Assembly: GCA_027257055.1 (NCBI GenBank)
Contig: JAPVLO010000233.1
Span: 558,001-622,000 of the forward strand
Length of the DNA: 64,000 nt
Direction of reading: 5' to 3'
From: Cephalopachus bancanus
Lineage: Eukaryota; Chordata; Mammalia; Primates; Tarsiidae
Within the stretch, counting starts at the first letter, position 1, and every line of letters starts with the position of its first letter. Under the pieces are notes generated by a model. It searched no databases. It saw nothing but the letters and a program-made list of their open reading frames with translations, and was not told the DNA's origin. The position numbers were made by a program, and so were the translations under genes. Shown in pieces: positions 41,795 through 52,280 of the stretch.

Positions 41795-42028
41795 TGGGGG
41801 GTGCCCAAAATATGTATACACATTTTAAGAGATGTGATCTGTGTATTACATTTTGGAGTTGAGTTACATTATGGTAGCAATGTGTAGTATGACATTCGCT
41901 CAACAGTACTTCTGCCATTTTCTTTTTCCTGCCAGTCACATGGTGAAGTTAGCATTCTTTGATTAACACCATCTTTTGAGTGAACATCACACTTAAAGTG
42001 TGTATACATTTTTTGGCAACCCCTGTAT
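41795..42028. mobile_element. Small mariner/Tc1-like element (MITE), second copy of the TIR family
   Basis: Left end 'ggggggtgcccaaaatatgt' then 'atacacattttaaga'; right end 'cttaaagtgtgtatacattt' then 'tttggcaacccctg'. TA flanks on both sides. The TIRs match those at 8155-8352, but the internal sequence differs and is non-coding. Confidence 0.65.
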
Positions 42029-42309
42029 TTTAAAGTGGGCGAAGAAAAGAGTGTCAGGTAAAAACAAAAAAAAAAACAAAAAAACCCCAAAACCAATTTC
42101 TGCCTTGGAAGAAAAATATATCCAAAGGCATGCTTAATTAATTTCTGCTTAATTAGTTCCATAAAATTATGATAATGTGGAATATTCCTTCCATTTTTAT
42201 GAACTCCACACATTCCTTCTTTCTCTTATAGTATTTAATTCTCTTACAGTTCTCACAGTCTTTCAAGTTCCAGCGTCTACAAGACAGTTCTAGAATAATT
42301 AGTATCTTT

Positions 42310-42445
42310 ATTTCTTAAAATAATCTTAGAAGGCCAGATAATCTCCATTTTACAGATAAAACATGCAGGGTCAGAGAGGTTAAGTGACTTTTGTCCAAGG
42401 TCACAGAGTGATCAGCTCAGACTCTGAGCCATGTCTCTTTGACAA
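42310..42445 (-). repeat. MIR, reverse
   Basis: 'ctccattttacagataaaac', 'cagagaggttaagtgacttt' and 'ccaaggtcacagagtgatca'. Confidence 0.78.
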
Positions 42446-42479
42446 CACATCGTGTGGGCTTTTCCACATCACCCTGTCT

Positions 42480-43255
42480 TTTTTTTAAAATGTATTTAAA
42501 AAAATAATTTGTATATTATTGTAATAAGAACACTTAACATGAGATCTACTCTCTCTCTCTTTTTTTGAGTTGGAGTCTCACTCTCGCTTAGGCTGGAGTG
42601 TAGTGGCACAATCATGGCTCATTGCAGCCTCAACCTCCTGTGCTCAGGTGATCCTTCCATCTTAGCCTTCCAAGTAGCTGGAACTACAGGCACACACCAC
42701 CACACCAGGCTAATTTTTTTTATTTTTTATAGAGATGAGGTCTTATGATGTTTCCCAGGCTGGTCTCTCACTCCTGGGCTCAAGTAATCCTCCCATTTTG
42801 GCTTCCCAAGGTGCTGAGATTACAGGCATGAGCCACCATGCCCGGCCGAGATCTACTCTCTTAACAAATTTTTAAGAGTACAATACATCATTGCCAAACT
42901 ATAGGTACGATATTTATAGCAGATGTCTAGAGTTTATTCTTCTTGCTTAACTGAAGCTTTAGGCCTGTTGATTAGCAAACTTCCCATCTCCCTCATCGCC
43001 CTGCCCTTAGCAACCGTTGTTCTACTCCCAGATTCTACGAATTTGCCTATTTTACATATCTCATATAAATAGAATCATGCAAAATTATCCTCTGCGACTG
43101 GTTTATTTCACTTAGCATAACGTCCTCAAGACTCATCTGTGTCGCTGCACATGGCTGGATTTCTTTCCTTTTAAGGGTTGAATAATATTCCATTGTATGT
43201 ATATACCATATTTTCTGTATACATTTATCATTCACTAGTATAGTGTTATCACACA
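42480..43255 (-). mobile_element. Old L1M 3' region, reverse, split by an Alu
   Basis: Left part 42480-42554, right part 42848-43255. The right part carries 'tcatataaatagaatcatgc', 'cacttagcataacgtcctca' and 'ttgaataatattccattgta', the reversed ORF2 end and 3' UTR of an old L1. Confidence 0.8.
42555..42847 (-). mobile_element. Alu, reverse, inserted in an L1M, perfect 14 bp TSD
   Basis: 'gagttggagtctcactctcg' to 'gagccaccatgcccggcc'. TSD gagatctactctct at 42541-42554 and 42848-42861. Confidence 0.96.
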
Positions 43256-44325
43256 AGATTCCCACCCAGTCTTTAAAAACAAACCAGGTATCTATAATGA
43301 AGACGGTCCCCAAACCACAAGTTTTGGTCTGGTATAAGCTAGTTTCGGAACTTCAGAGGATTGATGAGATAAAATATAAATGCTATGATTTGGAGAATGA
43401 GGTTTCCTAGAGGTTAGTATACTTGTATATTTTCTGGAAAGACTAATATATCCTCAGGCCATGGAGATCCCTTCTTCCAGGTGTCTGTCCTCTTGAACCA
43501 AAATGTACTTTTTAGCCATTTGAGGGGCTTTGGGAAAGGCTAAGAATCAAACACAGAGGATCCACAAAAGATATGAAATCTGATTAATGACATCCCCCAA
43601 GACTACTCTTTCCTAGACAAATTGACATATAACCTTTAACTGCCTGTTATCCTCACAAGGAGAAAGTATACTTGAAGGCACAGTTCTCTGTTTACTTCAA
43701 TCTATGTTCTCTCAAAACCATTTTTGTCTTTGGTCTCCCCAGACTGAATACCTTAGAGAGGAAGAAGCCATTCAATAAAGAGAACGTTAGCGTCAAGTGT
43801 GTGCTCTGTTTTCTTTTCTCTCGTCTTCTGCCTTCCAGTATTTTATCTGAGAGAAATGACAGTAACACTTCAGTGATTTCCTTTGTAAATGTCTGTCATC
43901 TGCTAAGATGCGATTACATGGACTTTCCCTTGATTTTCTAAGTAGGTACTGTCATCAGAGCCTGGAAGAACGTCTGCCAAGATCTGTGAGCAAAGGAAGA
44001 TGAGGTTACATTGACATTTCAAGGTCCTTTCTCACCAAAAGAAGATCGAATAACCTGCTAGAGGAGGGATAATCCTGAATTTCAACTTCCCTTTTCTCCC
44101 CAAGAGAACTGACCAACTGCTGTCATTCACGTGTCCTTTGCTGGCCCTCCTCCCTTCCTCTCTCCTTTTCTCCTCTTTTCTAATTTCTTCCTCTATTTTC
44201 TCATTGTATGCAGCAAGATCTCATTAACTTGAACTCCACAAATTCAAAAATTGTGATCACTTGGACAAGACCTTGAATTTTTTAAATGTTGACTAAGAAG
44301 AGATTTGCTGACATTCAGTGTGAAT
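43256..44325. other. Unassigned sequence
   Basis: No gene or repeat recognised. 44110-44210 is pyrimidine-rich. Confidence 0.4.
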
Positions 44326-44482
44326 GATTGGTGCTCAGAATCTTTAGCACACAGGATCCACCAGGAAGGCTGGACCCTCACTTCCTTCAGTGGCTGGAGA
44401 GTTGGTATTTCTCACCAGTCCCCAGGTGACGTTGGTGCTGCTGCCCTGAGACCACACTCTGACACCACTGATGTAAATACAT
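44326..44482 (-). mobile_element. MER5-like hAT element, reverse
   Basis: 'gttggtatttctcaccagtc', 'ccccaggtgacgttggtgct' and 'gagaccacactctgacacca' match reversed MER5. Confidence 0.6.
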
Positions 44483-44599
44483 AGGAAAGCAACAGAGGCC
44501 AAAAAAGCCAGTCGACAAAATTATTACCAGTTCCATCTGCCTCTAGCAAAATTGATACACTTCATTGACTCCAATGAAGTTAACATAATTGTAGGCAAA

Positions 44600-44770
44600 C
44601 TATAGTGGGATGAGCACTGACCTGGGAGGCAGAGGTCTAAGTTCTAGTGTGATTCTGGGTGACCTTGCAGAAAAAATTTGTACCAGCTGGGCTTCAGAGT
44701 CCTTGCCTGCTATTCTTAAAGAGGCTAGGCCAGATCGTCCTTTCTAGCTCTAGCATTCTAAGACGGTATA
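44600..44770 (+). repeat. MIR-family SINE
   Basis: 'gggatgagcactgacctggg', 'gattctgggtgaccttgc' and 'tcgtcctttctagctctagc'. The last block is typical of MIR3/THER-type ends. Confidence 0.6.
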
Positions 44771-45786
44771 CAAACATGCACCGGAAATGCATGAAAACAT
44801 CATATGTTCAAAACTCCCACAATGCAAACACTTAACAATGAACACTTGACTTCCCTTGATTTAATACAAATTAGGGAGATTCCATCATCTATCCTCTGGA
44901 TGGAGAAAAGCTTTACAAATAATCCTGACCTATCCAATTATACCTTTACTTCTCCTTTGGTTCCATTCCAATTTTAAGACTGGAGACCCCTCAAACTGCC
45001 AGACAATAAGGAAGCCTGTCTTTATTCCTCCTTGTAAACTCAACACTCAAGTTAACAATTACAAGAGATGCACTGAGAGTCTGCTATTCACAAACCAAGT
45101 GCTAGACCCAAACTCTGTTCTGGGACATGGAGTAGACAGATAGTGGAATAGGTGGCATTTGATCCAGGTCTCAAAGGATGGGTGGGACTCTGATAGGCCA
45201 AAATAAGAAAGGGGCAACTTAGGCAGATGGAATGGTGCAAGGAGGGATCTGCTAAGTGTCTCTCTTCACTCCCAACTCCTGTCACATTCCCACCATGCAT
45301 CCTTCACCAAGGAACTGTAGTCCTTAAGAACCGGACTATGTCTTGTCTTGGTCTCAAGCACTTAGCACTGTGCCTGGAAAAATTAGTTAAAAATTGGGCT
45401 TGCTTGGTATTTGTTGACCGATCCTATCCATTTTTACAAGATGGCATTTCTGTGGCTGAAATAATTAAATAAGAATGTATATGAAAAACAATAAAACCTT
45501 AAGTCCTATAAAGATGTAGACTTTTAATTCTTCTTATTGGAATTAAGGTCTTGAATGTCAAGCCAAAGAGCATGGACTTTATTTGGAGGGTAAATGGGAG
45601 CTAGCGAGTTTCCAGAAAGAACGTTGATCTGATGTTGCTGTACAGAATGGGATAGGAAAGGGTTGTCTGGAAGGGTGACACAGATTAAAGGATGACTGCA
45701 TCTACCATGAGAAGACTAATGAAGACGGGAACCTAGGACGTTCCTGTCAGAACAGATAAAACATCTTACATCAAAGACAAATGGAG
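44771..45786. other. Unassigned sequence with L2-like patches
   Basis: 45100-45240 (an old repeat related to that at 28600) and 45300-45390 ('cttagcactgtgcctggaaa', L2 end). No exon seen. Confidence 0.4.
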
Positions 45787-46075
45787 CCGGGTTCAGTGGC
45801 TCAGCCTGTAATCCCCGCCTTTGGGAGGCTGAGGCGAGTGGATTGCCTGAGCCCGTGTGTTCGAGACCCGCCTGGGCAGCAAGACCTCACCTCTACAATA
45901 AATCAAAAGATCAGCCGGGCATGGTAGCGCATGCCTGTAATTCTGGCTACTTGGAAGGCTGAGGCAGAAGGATTGCCGGAGCCCAGCAGGTTGAGTCTGC
46001 GGTGGCTGGGAGCGGCCACTGCACTCCAGTCTGGGCGACAGAGTGAGACTCCAACTCAAAAAATAAAAACAAAAA
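45787..46075 (+). mobile_element. Alu, forward, young type, perfect 15 bp TSD
   Basis: 'ccgggttcagtggctcagcc' to 'gagactccaactcaaaa'. TSD caaagacaaatggag at 45772-45786 and 46076-46090. Confidence 0.96.
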
Positions 46076-46090
46076 CAAAGACAAATGGAG

Positions 46091-47509
46091 CTGAAATTCT
46101 TAAATCCCACATCACCCTTGCCTAATAAAGGAAACATGCAGAACCTGGTTCCTGGTGAAATGTTATAATAACTAAGGTGCTGAAGAAGTGTTTTTAGAAC
46201 ACTAACTCTAGAAGTTTTCTCAAAATCTCCTACCCGTGGAAGGTCAGAGTTTTCTTATACCCACACACTGGAAACTGTCAATTGTGTATACCTGGGAGTG
46301 ACAGAGTGGACTTCGGTCTCAATAACAGATCAGAAAGGACAAAGAGAGAAATGTATATTGCCCTGTGTCCACGTTCAACAGCTTTTCAAAACATTAGAGC
46401 CAATGTGCACTCATAAGAGACAATGGGAATACAGAACAAGTTGAATGTCACCATAAGGAAACAAAAGAAAGAATCCAGAATTAGCTTCAATCTATAAGAA
46501 TAATGCACTGATATAAAAATGAGCATGATTAAAGGAGACTTAAGGAAACATAACGATAAAATGTAATGTGTAGACCTTGTTTGAATCCTGATTAAAACAC
46601 ACCAATGTTAAATGGTATTTTTAAAATGACAATAAAAGAAGTTTTATTATGGACTGGATATTAGGTGATACCAAAGAATTATGGTCAGTTTTGTTAAGGA
46701 TGATAATAGCGTTGTGGGTAGGTAAGAAACCATCCATACTTCCTAGAATGTATACCGATGACATAGGGTTCAATGAAACAATGTGTATATTTGACTCAAA
46801 ATACTTTAACAAAGAGAAAACTGGTATAAATAAACCAAATGTGACTAACTCTTGATAACGGTAGAATCTGAGTGAGAGTAATATGTTAAATATTGCATTT
46901 TTTTCCTCCTTTTGTATTTGTTTGAGACATTTCATATATGTTTTGTAGAAGATAAAGCTCATTTATAAAAAGTGTCCTACATTTTATAATAATGAGAATA
47001 AAGGAATGCTAGCTAAGAATCTCCATTTGACAAAGTAAATTGCTATACAAAAAAATTGAACACCACCTGTGATCCTGGTTCAGTCACATAGGCTTGCACA
47101 TTCAAGAACACTTAGTAAGGTTTCAAGTTCTGCAGAATGTTGGACTGAGTGGTGAGATAATTTGTACCTACAACACACAGCAAGGATGAATAAGGGTGTC
47201 ACTTACATAGGCACCTTTATCATACCCATGTTAATATGACCGGGGTCCTTTCAGAGCCACTTTTGTCTCAAAAGATGAGGAGTGTGATCAGTTCATCAAT
47301 TCAACAAATAAATAATTTTCATTGAGACCTCGGTATATAAGGCATTCTGCAATGTTCAGTAGAGAATTCAAAGATAGATTTTTAAAAAACAGAAAGATTT
47401 TTAAAATGTAATACATTCAGCTGCAAGATACCACAAGGTTGAAGAGTCAAAGACTGAACAGCCAATGGAAAAGCACATGGATTTAGGAGCACAGTCATTC
47501 ATGAATTTT
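46091..47509. other. Unassigned sequence
   Basis: No gene or repeat recognised. Confidence 0.4.
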
Positions 47510-47643
47510 TTTCATTTACTCAGTCATCAAGTATTTACAGACAGACCACTCTACTCAAGGTATTGTGCTATCTGCTGAGAAAGCAAACAGGCATGGCTCC
47601 TGCCTTTACAGCTGACAGTATGTAGGGAAGATAGGTATTCTAG

Positions 47644-47644
<1 letters not shown>

Positions 47645-47688
<44 letters not shown>

Positions 47689-47703
47689 AGATACCATCTA
47701 ACT

Positions 47704-47763
<60 letters not shown>
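47645..47763 (+). repeat. Duplicated (AC)n microsatellite with an L1-derived spacer
   Basis: (AC)n at 47645-47686, the 20-mer tgagataccatctaactcca (47687-47706), (AC)n again to 47763, then the same 20-mer at 47764-47783 opening the L1 fragment. Confidence 0.95.
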
Positions 47764-47765
<2 letters not shown>

Positions 47766-48440
47766 AGATACCATCTAACTCCAGTCAGGCCATCATCAAT
47801 AACTCAAAATACAACAGATGCTGGAGAGGATGTGGGGAAAAGGGAACACTTCCACACTGTTGGTGGGAGGGTAAACTAGTACAGTTTCTGTGGAAAGCTG
47901 TGTGGCGATTCGTAAAAGATCTAAAAATCGACCTTTCATATGACCCTATATACATGGAGGAACTCAAATCATTCTACAAAAAAGATTCCTGCACATACAT
48001 ATTTATTGCAGCACTATTCATAATAGCTAAAAACATGGAACCAATCATATTGCCCATAGAAATTAGACTGGATAAAAAAATGTGGTACATATACATGACG
48101 GAATATTATGCAGCCATAAAGAAGGACAAAGTTATGAACTTCGCAGCAACTTGGATGGATTTAGAGTCTATAATACTCAGTGATCTATCACAGAAAGAAC
48201 TGAGTACCACTCATAAGCGAACCCTGAACAATTATCATAATACTCTGAGAAAGGGATTGGCAGTAGTGGGAAACTGCCGGGGATGGGGGAAACACCTCAT
48301 CAATAAGGGTACCTGATCTCAAACCAGGTGAAGTGGGGACCAAAGTGAGGTCCCAACTTTGCTTGTATAAAGACCATTTGTATACCTAACCCTGAATTAT
48401 ACCCATCTTTAAAAATAAAAATAAATTAATTTAAAAAAGA
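47764..48440 (+). mobile_element. 5'-truncated young-type L1 (ORF2 end plus 3' UTR)
   Basis: Starts at the ORF2 stretch 'gagataccatctaactccag', contains 'ttattgcagcactattcata' and 'acggaatattatgcagccat', and ends with the window's L1 3' UTR ('gtatacctaaccctgaatta', 'tacccatctttaaaaataaa'). The peptide FIAALFIIAKNMEP and DKKMWYIYMTEYYAAIKKD is a late ORF2 remnant. It is too short to be active. Confidence 0.92.
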
Positions 48441-48442
48441 AC

Positions 48443-48735
48443 AGGCCGGGCTCAGTGGCTCAGTCTATAATCCCAGCACTTTGGGAGGCCGAGGTGAGTG
48501 GACTGCCTGAGCCCGAGAGTTTGAGACCCACCTGGGTAACTTGGCAAGACCTCATCTCTACAATATATCAAAAACTAGCTGGGCATGGTAGCACGCACCT
48601 GTAGTTCCAGCTACCTGGAAGGCTGAGGCGGAAGGATCGCCAGAGCCCAGCAGGTCGAGGCTGCGGTGGCCAGGAGCATGCCACTGCCCTCCAGCCTGGG
48701 TGATAAAGTGAGACTCCAACTCAAAAAAAAAAAAA
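48443..48735 (+). mobile_element. Alu, forward, in the A tail of the L1
   Basis: 'ggccgggctcagtggctcag' to 'gagactccaactcaaaa', beginning directly after the L1 A-rich tail, a common Alu target. Confidence 0.93.
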
Positions 48736-49135
48736 GATCAAACACACAGAAATATAACAACAAAATGGAAGTGCTATGAAGGCTGATGCAACAGCAAAAG
48801 AGGGGGACATATCTGTGACTGTGAGAGCTCAGGGAAGGACTCTCTGGGATGATGACACTAAAGCTGAGAGCTAGGAATAACTGATGACAGATACAATCAG
48901 GGAAGGCTTCAAGGTGGAGGAGAACTGGCGCACAGGGTTGGAGGGACTATACAACTGGGGAAAAGAAGAAACACCATTGTGGCTCACTCTCTCACTTCTT
49001 CCTAGTTTTATGAGACGCTGTTCTGGCCAGCCACTCCTTGGTACACCTCTGCTGATATTCTGCATCATCTTTACTGTCATCCAGAGTTTTGGCTGCCTCT
49101 CGACATATTATAACATATGTATCTTCGATCTGTCT
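48736..49135. other. Unassigned sequence
   Basis: No exon recognised. The ORF at 48884-49261 runs into an L2 end and looks like chance. Confidence 0.4.
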
Positions 49136-49262
49136 CCCCCACTACACTTCAGTGCCACCAGGGCAAGGAATTTGCTTCATTCCTCGTGTGTTCTCACCTT
49201 CCAGCACAGTGCTAGGCTTAATGCCAAGTACTCCACAAATATGTGTTGCTTTAAGAAATAAG
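49136..49262 (+). repeat. L2 3' end
   Basis: 'gccaccagggcaaggaattt', 'ccagcacagtgctaggctta' and 'ccacaaatatgtgttgcttt' follow the L2 3' UTR. Confidence 0.6.
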
Positions 49263-49489
49263 AAGTATTAAGATGTACAAGGTCATGCATTGTCTCCAGC
49301 TTAAAAACTCTGCATTCCATCCAAGACTCACATCAGGACTACCAGGAGAGCAACCCAGCAATACTCTCTGACAAAGAACGCACCCATCTGCCCAGGAGTA
49401 GAATATTGTATCAAGGACGACAGCATATCATTTCAGTTGAGAACTGTGCCTTACGGTGTGTTGGGAATGCCTGGCAAATGGAATCTATA

Positions 49490-49688
49490 AAGCTGAGTTT
49501 GTCAAAGTGCAGGTTGTGACCCATCACTACATCACGAAACCAATTTAGTGGGTGCTGACCAGCCTAATTTCAACAAAATAAAATAGAAAACAAGAGAAGA
49601 GAAACTAGCAGAGTGATGATATCCTGCACAGTGAGGATAAGCACTGTTATACAAAGTTTTTGTTTTCAGTCTCTATCTGTGTCTACTG

Positions 49689-49745
<57 letters not shown>

Positions 49746-49944
49746 TGTCTGGGTCATAATGTTTTTTACTGTGGGTCACAGTCAAAAGCCCCTGGAGCTG
49801 AGTGTCCAGCAGTCTTTCACAGACTGTTATATGGGCATTAGCCTGAGGCCTGGCAGAAATGACCAACTAGCTACTTGAGCTCAAGGAGCTATTTTATTAG
49901 AACCATATTTAAACAAACCATCAAGGGCAAGAGAAGAACATCAG
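49490..49944. mobile_element. DNA-transposon-like repeat with an internal (TG)n
   Basis: 'tgacccatcactacatcacg', 'aaaccaatttagtgggtgct' and 'ttttactgtgggtcacagtc' resemble an old hAT/MER-type repeat that often carries a TG tract. (TG)n at 49690-49742. Exact family uncertain. Confidence 0.45.
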
Positions 49945-51955
49945 TGGTATCATTTTTGTCACTGAGTTGGTGGGCATGTTACATAGGGATCCAATGAAAA
50001 GGGACACTGAAGACTCAGCAACGGGATGTGCCAGAATCTTCCATGAGGGCATGTCAGCAGTTGCCATGTTTTGACAAATCAAAGTTATAGCTATTCTCCT
50101 TCAGAATGTACAGCCTTGGGGATTTTATGATGCAGGAAGTGACTTGAAGCAGAATCTAATCTTACATATATCTTTGTTAATATAATATCCATTATACTAC
50201 AAAATTATACACTTACACACAGTACAATACACATTACAACATGCTTTCTAGTACCAAATATATACACATGCATATGTATACAATAACATGCATATGCATT
50301 ATATAATATATACGGTAACGCAATGTACATTTTCAACATCTATAGCAAGCAGAGGGCTTCCAGTGCAATGTATACAACAGAAGCTCAATAAACATTTATG
50401 CAATGAATTAACTGAATAAGCGAGATCTTTTGAGGTCGGATGAGTGTTTGATTTTATCAACATCTAAATAATTATCAAACTCCTGGTTCATATGAACTTA
50501 TTTAGTTAGATGCCAGCTCATTTAATAAAAAACAAGATTTTAGGTTTATTAAATTCTTAAACAGTTACAAAAATGTACAATGACTATGTACAATTCACTT
50601 GGTACATGCCCACTGGACCAAGAAGTTGATAATCTAAGATGTGATAAATCTACCTATTCACAGAAACAGATTAGTCGTTACTTGTCCCTTACATAAGTAA
50701 AGCTTAGACATTATAAGCAAGAAAGGCAATGAGTGAAAGGGGGGATGTTGGTCCCTGGACTATGGGAGTGGTCTGTTGAGCTAAAACACAGGAAGAGTCA
50801 GTTACATCTCTGAGGACTACCACACAATAGAAATATTAAACACTTCGCATGAGTCCTATCATGATGCAGCATTTTTCTAAATACCTGAAACCGTAAGTTT
50901 TATCATTTAACTTGTATGCTTGTTACACATTTAAAAAAAAATCTCTCAAGAGGAAAAAAAGTTACTTAACACTCTCTAAACCACAAAAGTAAGGGGCAAA
51001 ATAATGATTCATAGAAGTTTTATTCCTAGAAACAAAATGCTATCCTATGTAAATTTCTAATAGTTTCATTTAGAGATAGTGCAATAGTATAATTAACAGG
51101 TAATTCAATCTCCCAAATCTTTAATAAACAAAATGTCTCTCCTTTATTAGAGCAATATGTTGCACCTTTACCATTTGCAAATTAACTTCTTCTACCCTCA
51201 CTAAAAAAAGAGTTAAGCAGTCAATATCTAAGATGCATGTAATTAACTCCATGTCATGGATGTTTCCTCTTATTAATTTTTGAAACTGTTGTACAATATT
51301 GCTTAAAATGTTATGCTTGAACTAATGAAACCATGTCATTACTCTGATAAAAGAAAAGTAGTGGCTTGCAATCTAACCCCATTTAATGTTGGCTTACACA
51401 GGTGTCCTGTTTTACAATTCATAAACAAAAAAGGAAAACATTTTTGTTTAAACGTTGGAGAAGGAGAAGCCAGACACAAAGGACAGCTTGCTTTAGGCCT
51501 ATTGCAACACTGAAAACACAAAGAAGGGTACTTACATTAATATTAAGAACAAGTCAAGCAGAAATCCTACCTCTGCTGTAATATTAAATAAAATGGTATG
51601 AACTACTTTCCAAACACATACTGGCTGTTTTTACAGATCAGCAATTTTACTGCCCAGTCATACCAAATCTTTCAGTGAAAGCTGAGTGCCGAGAAAAATT
51701 CCATGACACCACAGTTGCTTAGATCCATATACAAAAGGACCACATCTGACCCTTGAAACATAACAATCCCAAACCTAAGACCTAAAAGGCACTCCTCCTG
51801 TCCCTGAATAATGGCATTATAAGTCAATCTTGGCATGTGGATACAACTGCTCCCTCTACCCCCATCCACTGAAACTTCTGGGAGAATCCTCCCACACTCT
51901 GCTTTTTAATAACCCATTAGTCACTCTACACACATCAACAGCCTTTCGTACCTAC

Positions 51956-52016
51956 CAAGCCCTTTTATGAAGCTGATCACACAGGATCGTCTCCAACAGG
52001 CAGTTGTAATCTCCAT
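51956..52016 (-). CDS. Candidate alternative first coding exon of FRY (20 codons plus one base)
   Basis: Seen: on the minus strand an ATG at 52016 opens 20 codons (MEITTACWRR then SCVISFIKGL) plus one G, followed by a donor (CTTG|gtaggt). An in-frame TAG lies eight codons before the ATG. The single leftover base gives phase 1, and the FRY exon at 34295-34494 begins with two bases completing a codon. Splicing the two makes GCC (Ala) and runs on in frame as [10 protein letters not shown]. Upstream are a TATA box, MEF2-like site, E-box and CCAAT box. Inference: an alternative start exon giving a Furry isoform with a short basic N-terminus. A pyrimidine-rich acceptor-like sequence (tttcttttcag) ends at 52021, so the segment 51956-52020 could also be spliced as an internal exon. 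A second frame (GDYNCLLETILCDQL) is open too but would not join FRY in frame. I do not recognise the peptide from any annotated isoform. Confidence 0.55.
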
Positions 52017-52063
52017 GGGCCTGAAAAGAAACCCAAACTAAGAGTTTGGAATGGCTTCACCGA

Positions 52064-52102
52064 CTAAGTTCCAGAGCAAAAACACATAATGACGGGCTCC
52101 AT
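52064..52102 (-). other. Upstream ORF in the proposed alternative FRY 5' UTR
   Basis: An ATG in a good Kozak context (gaccATGG) opens a 12-codon frame (MEPVIMCFCSGT) that stops at TAG, 47 bases before the proposed main ATG at 52016. It lies between the predicted TATA-directed start site and the main ATG, so if the promoter is real it could lower translation of the isoform. This is inference from position only. Confidence 0.35.
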
Positions 52103-52124
52103 GGTCCGATTGCTCACTGCCACC

Positions 52125-52280
52125 ATAAGTGTCCAGCCACAAGGTAGGGCCTCTTTTATATTTTTGGCCCAAGGTGTATTTTTAGCCAGGTGCTGAAGAC
52201 CTACAGTAGAAGACAAACTAAAACAGGCCTTCTGTCCAGGGCAGACTGTTCATACCAATGGGACAATTTTTAGCTGCACA
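52125..52280 (-). promoter_or_regulatory. Candidate TATA-type promoter with E-box and MEF2-like sites
   Basis: Seen on the minus strand, in transcription order: a MEF2-like CTAAAAATTG (52265-52278 region), an inverted CCAAT box (ccaat on plus at 52255-52259), an E-box CACCTG (52187-52192), a MEF2-like CTAAAAATAC (52176-52185) and a TATA box TATAAAAG (52153-52160). A start site would be expected near 52129, about 113 bp before the proposed FRY start codon. Known: E-box plus MEF2 next to TATA is a common layout in striated-muscle promoters. Inference: an alternative, perhaps muscle-type, FRY promoter. The region has few CpGs, so it is not a CpG-island promoter. Confidence 0.5.

Noticed and set aside
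47900..48316. 138-codon ORF
   Set aside because: Late L1 ORF2 remnant in a 5'-truncated copy; not a host gene.
51956..52020. Alternative frame GDYNCLLETILCDQL through the candidate exon
   Set aside because: It looks protein-like, but splicing to the FRY exon would shift the FRY frame, and no other partner exon is visible. Kept only as a caution.
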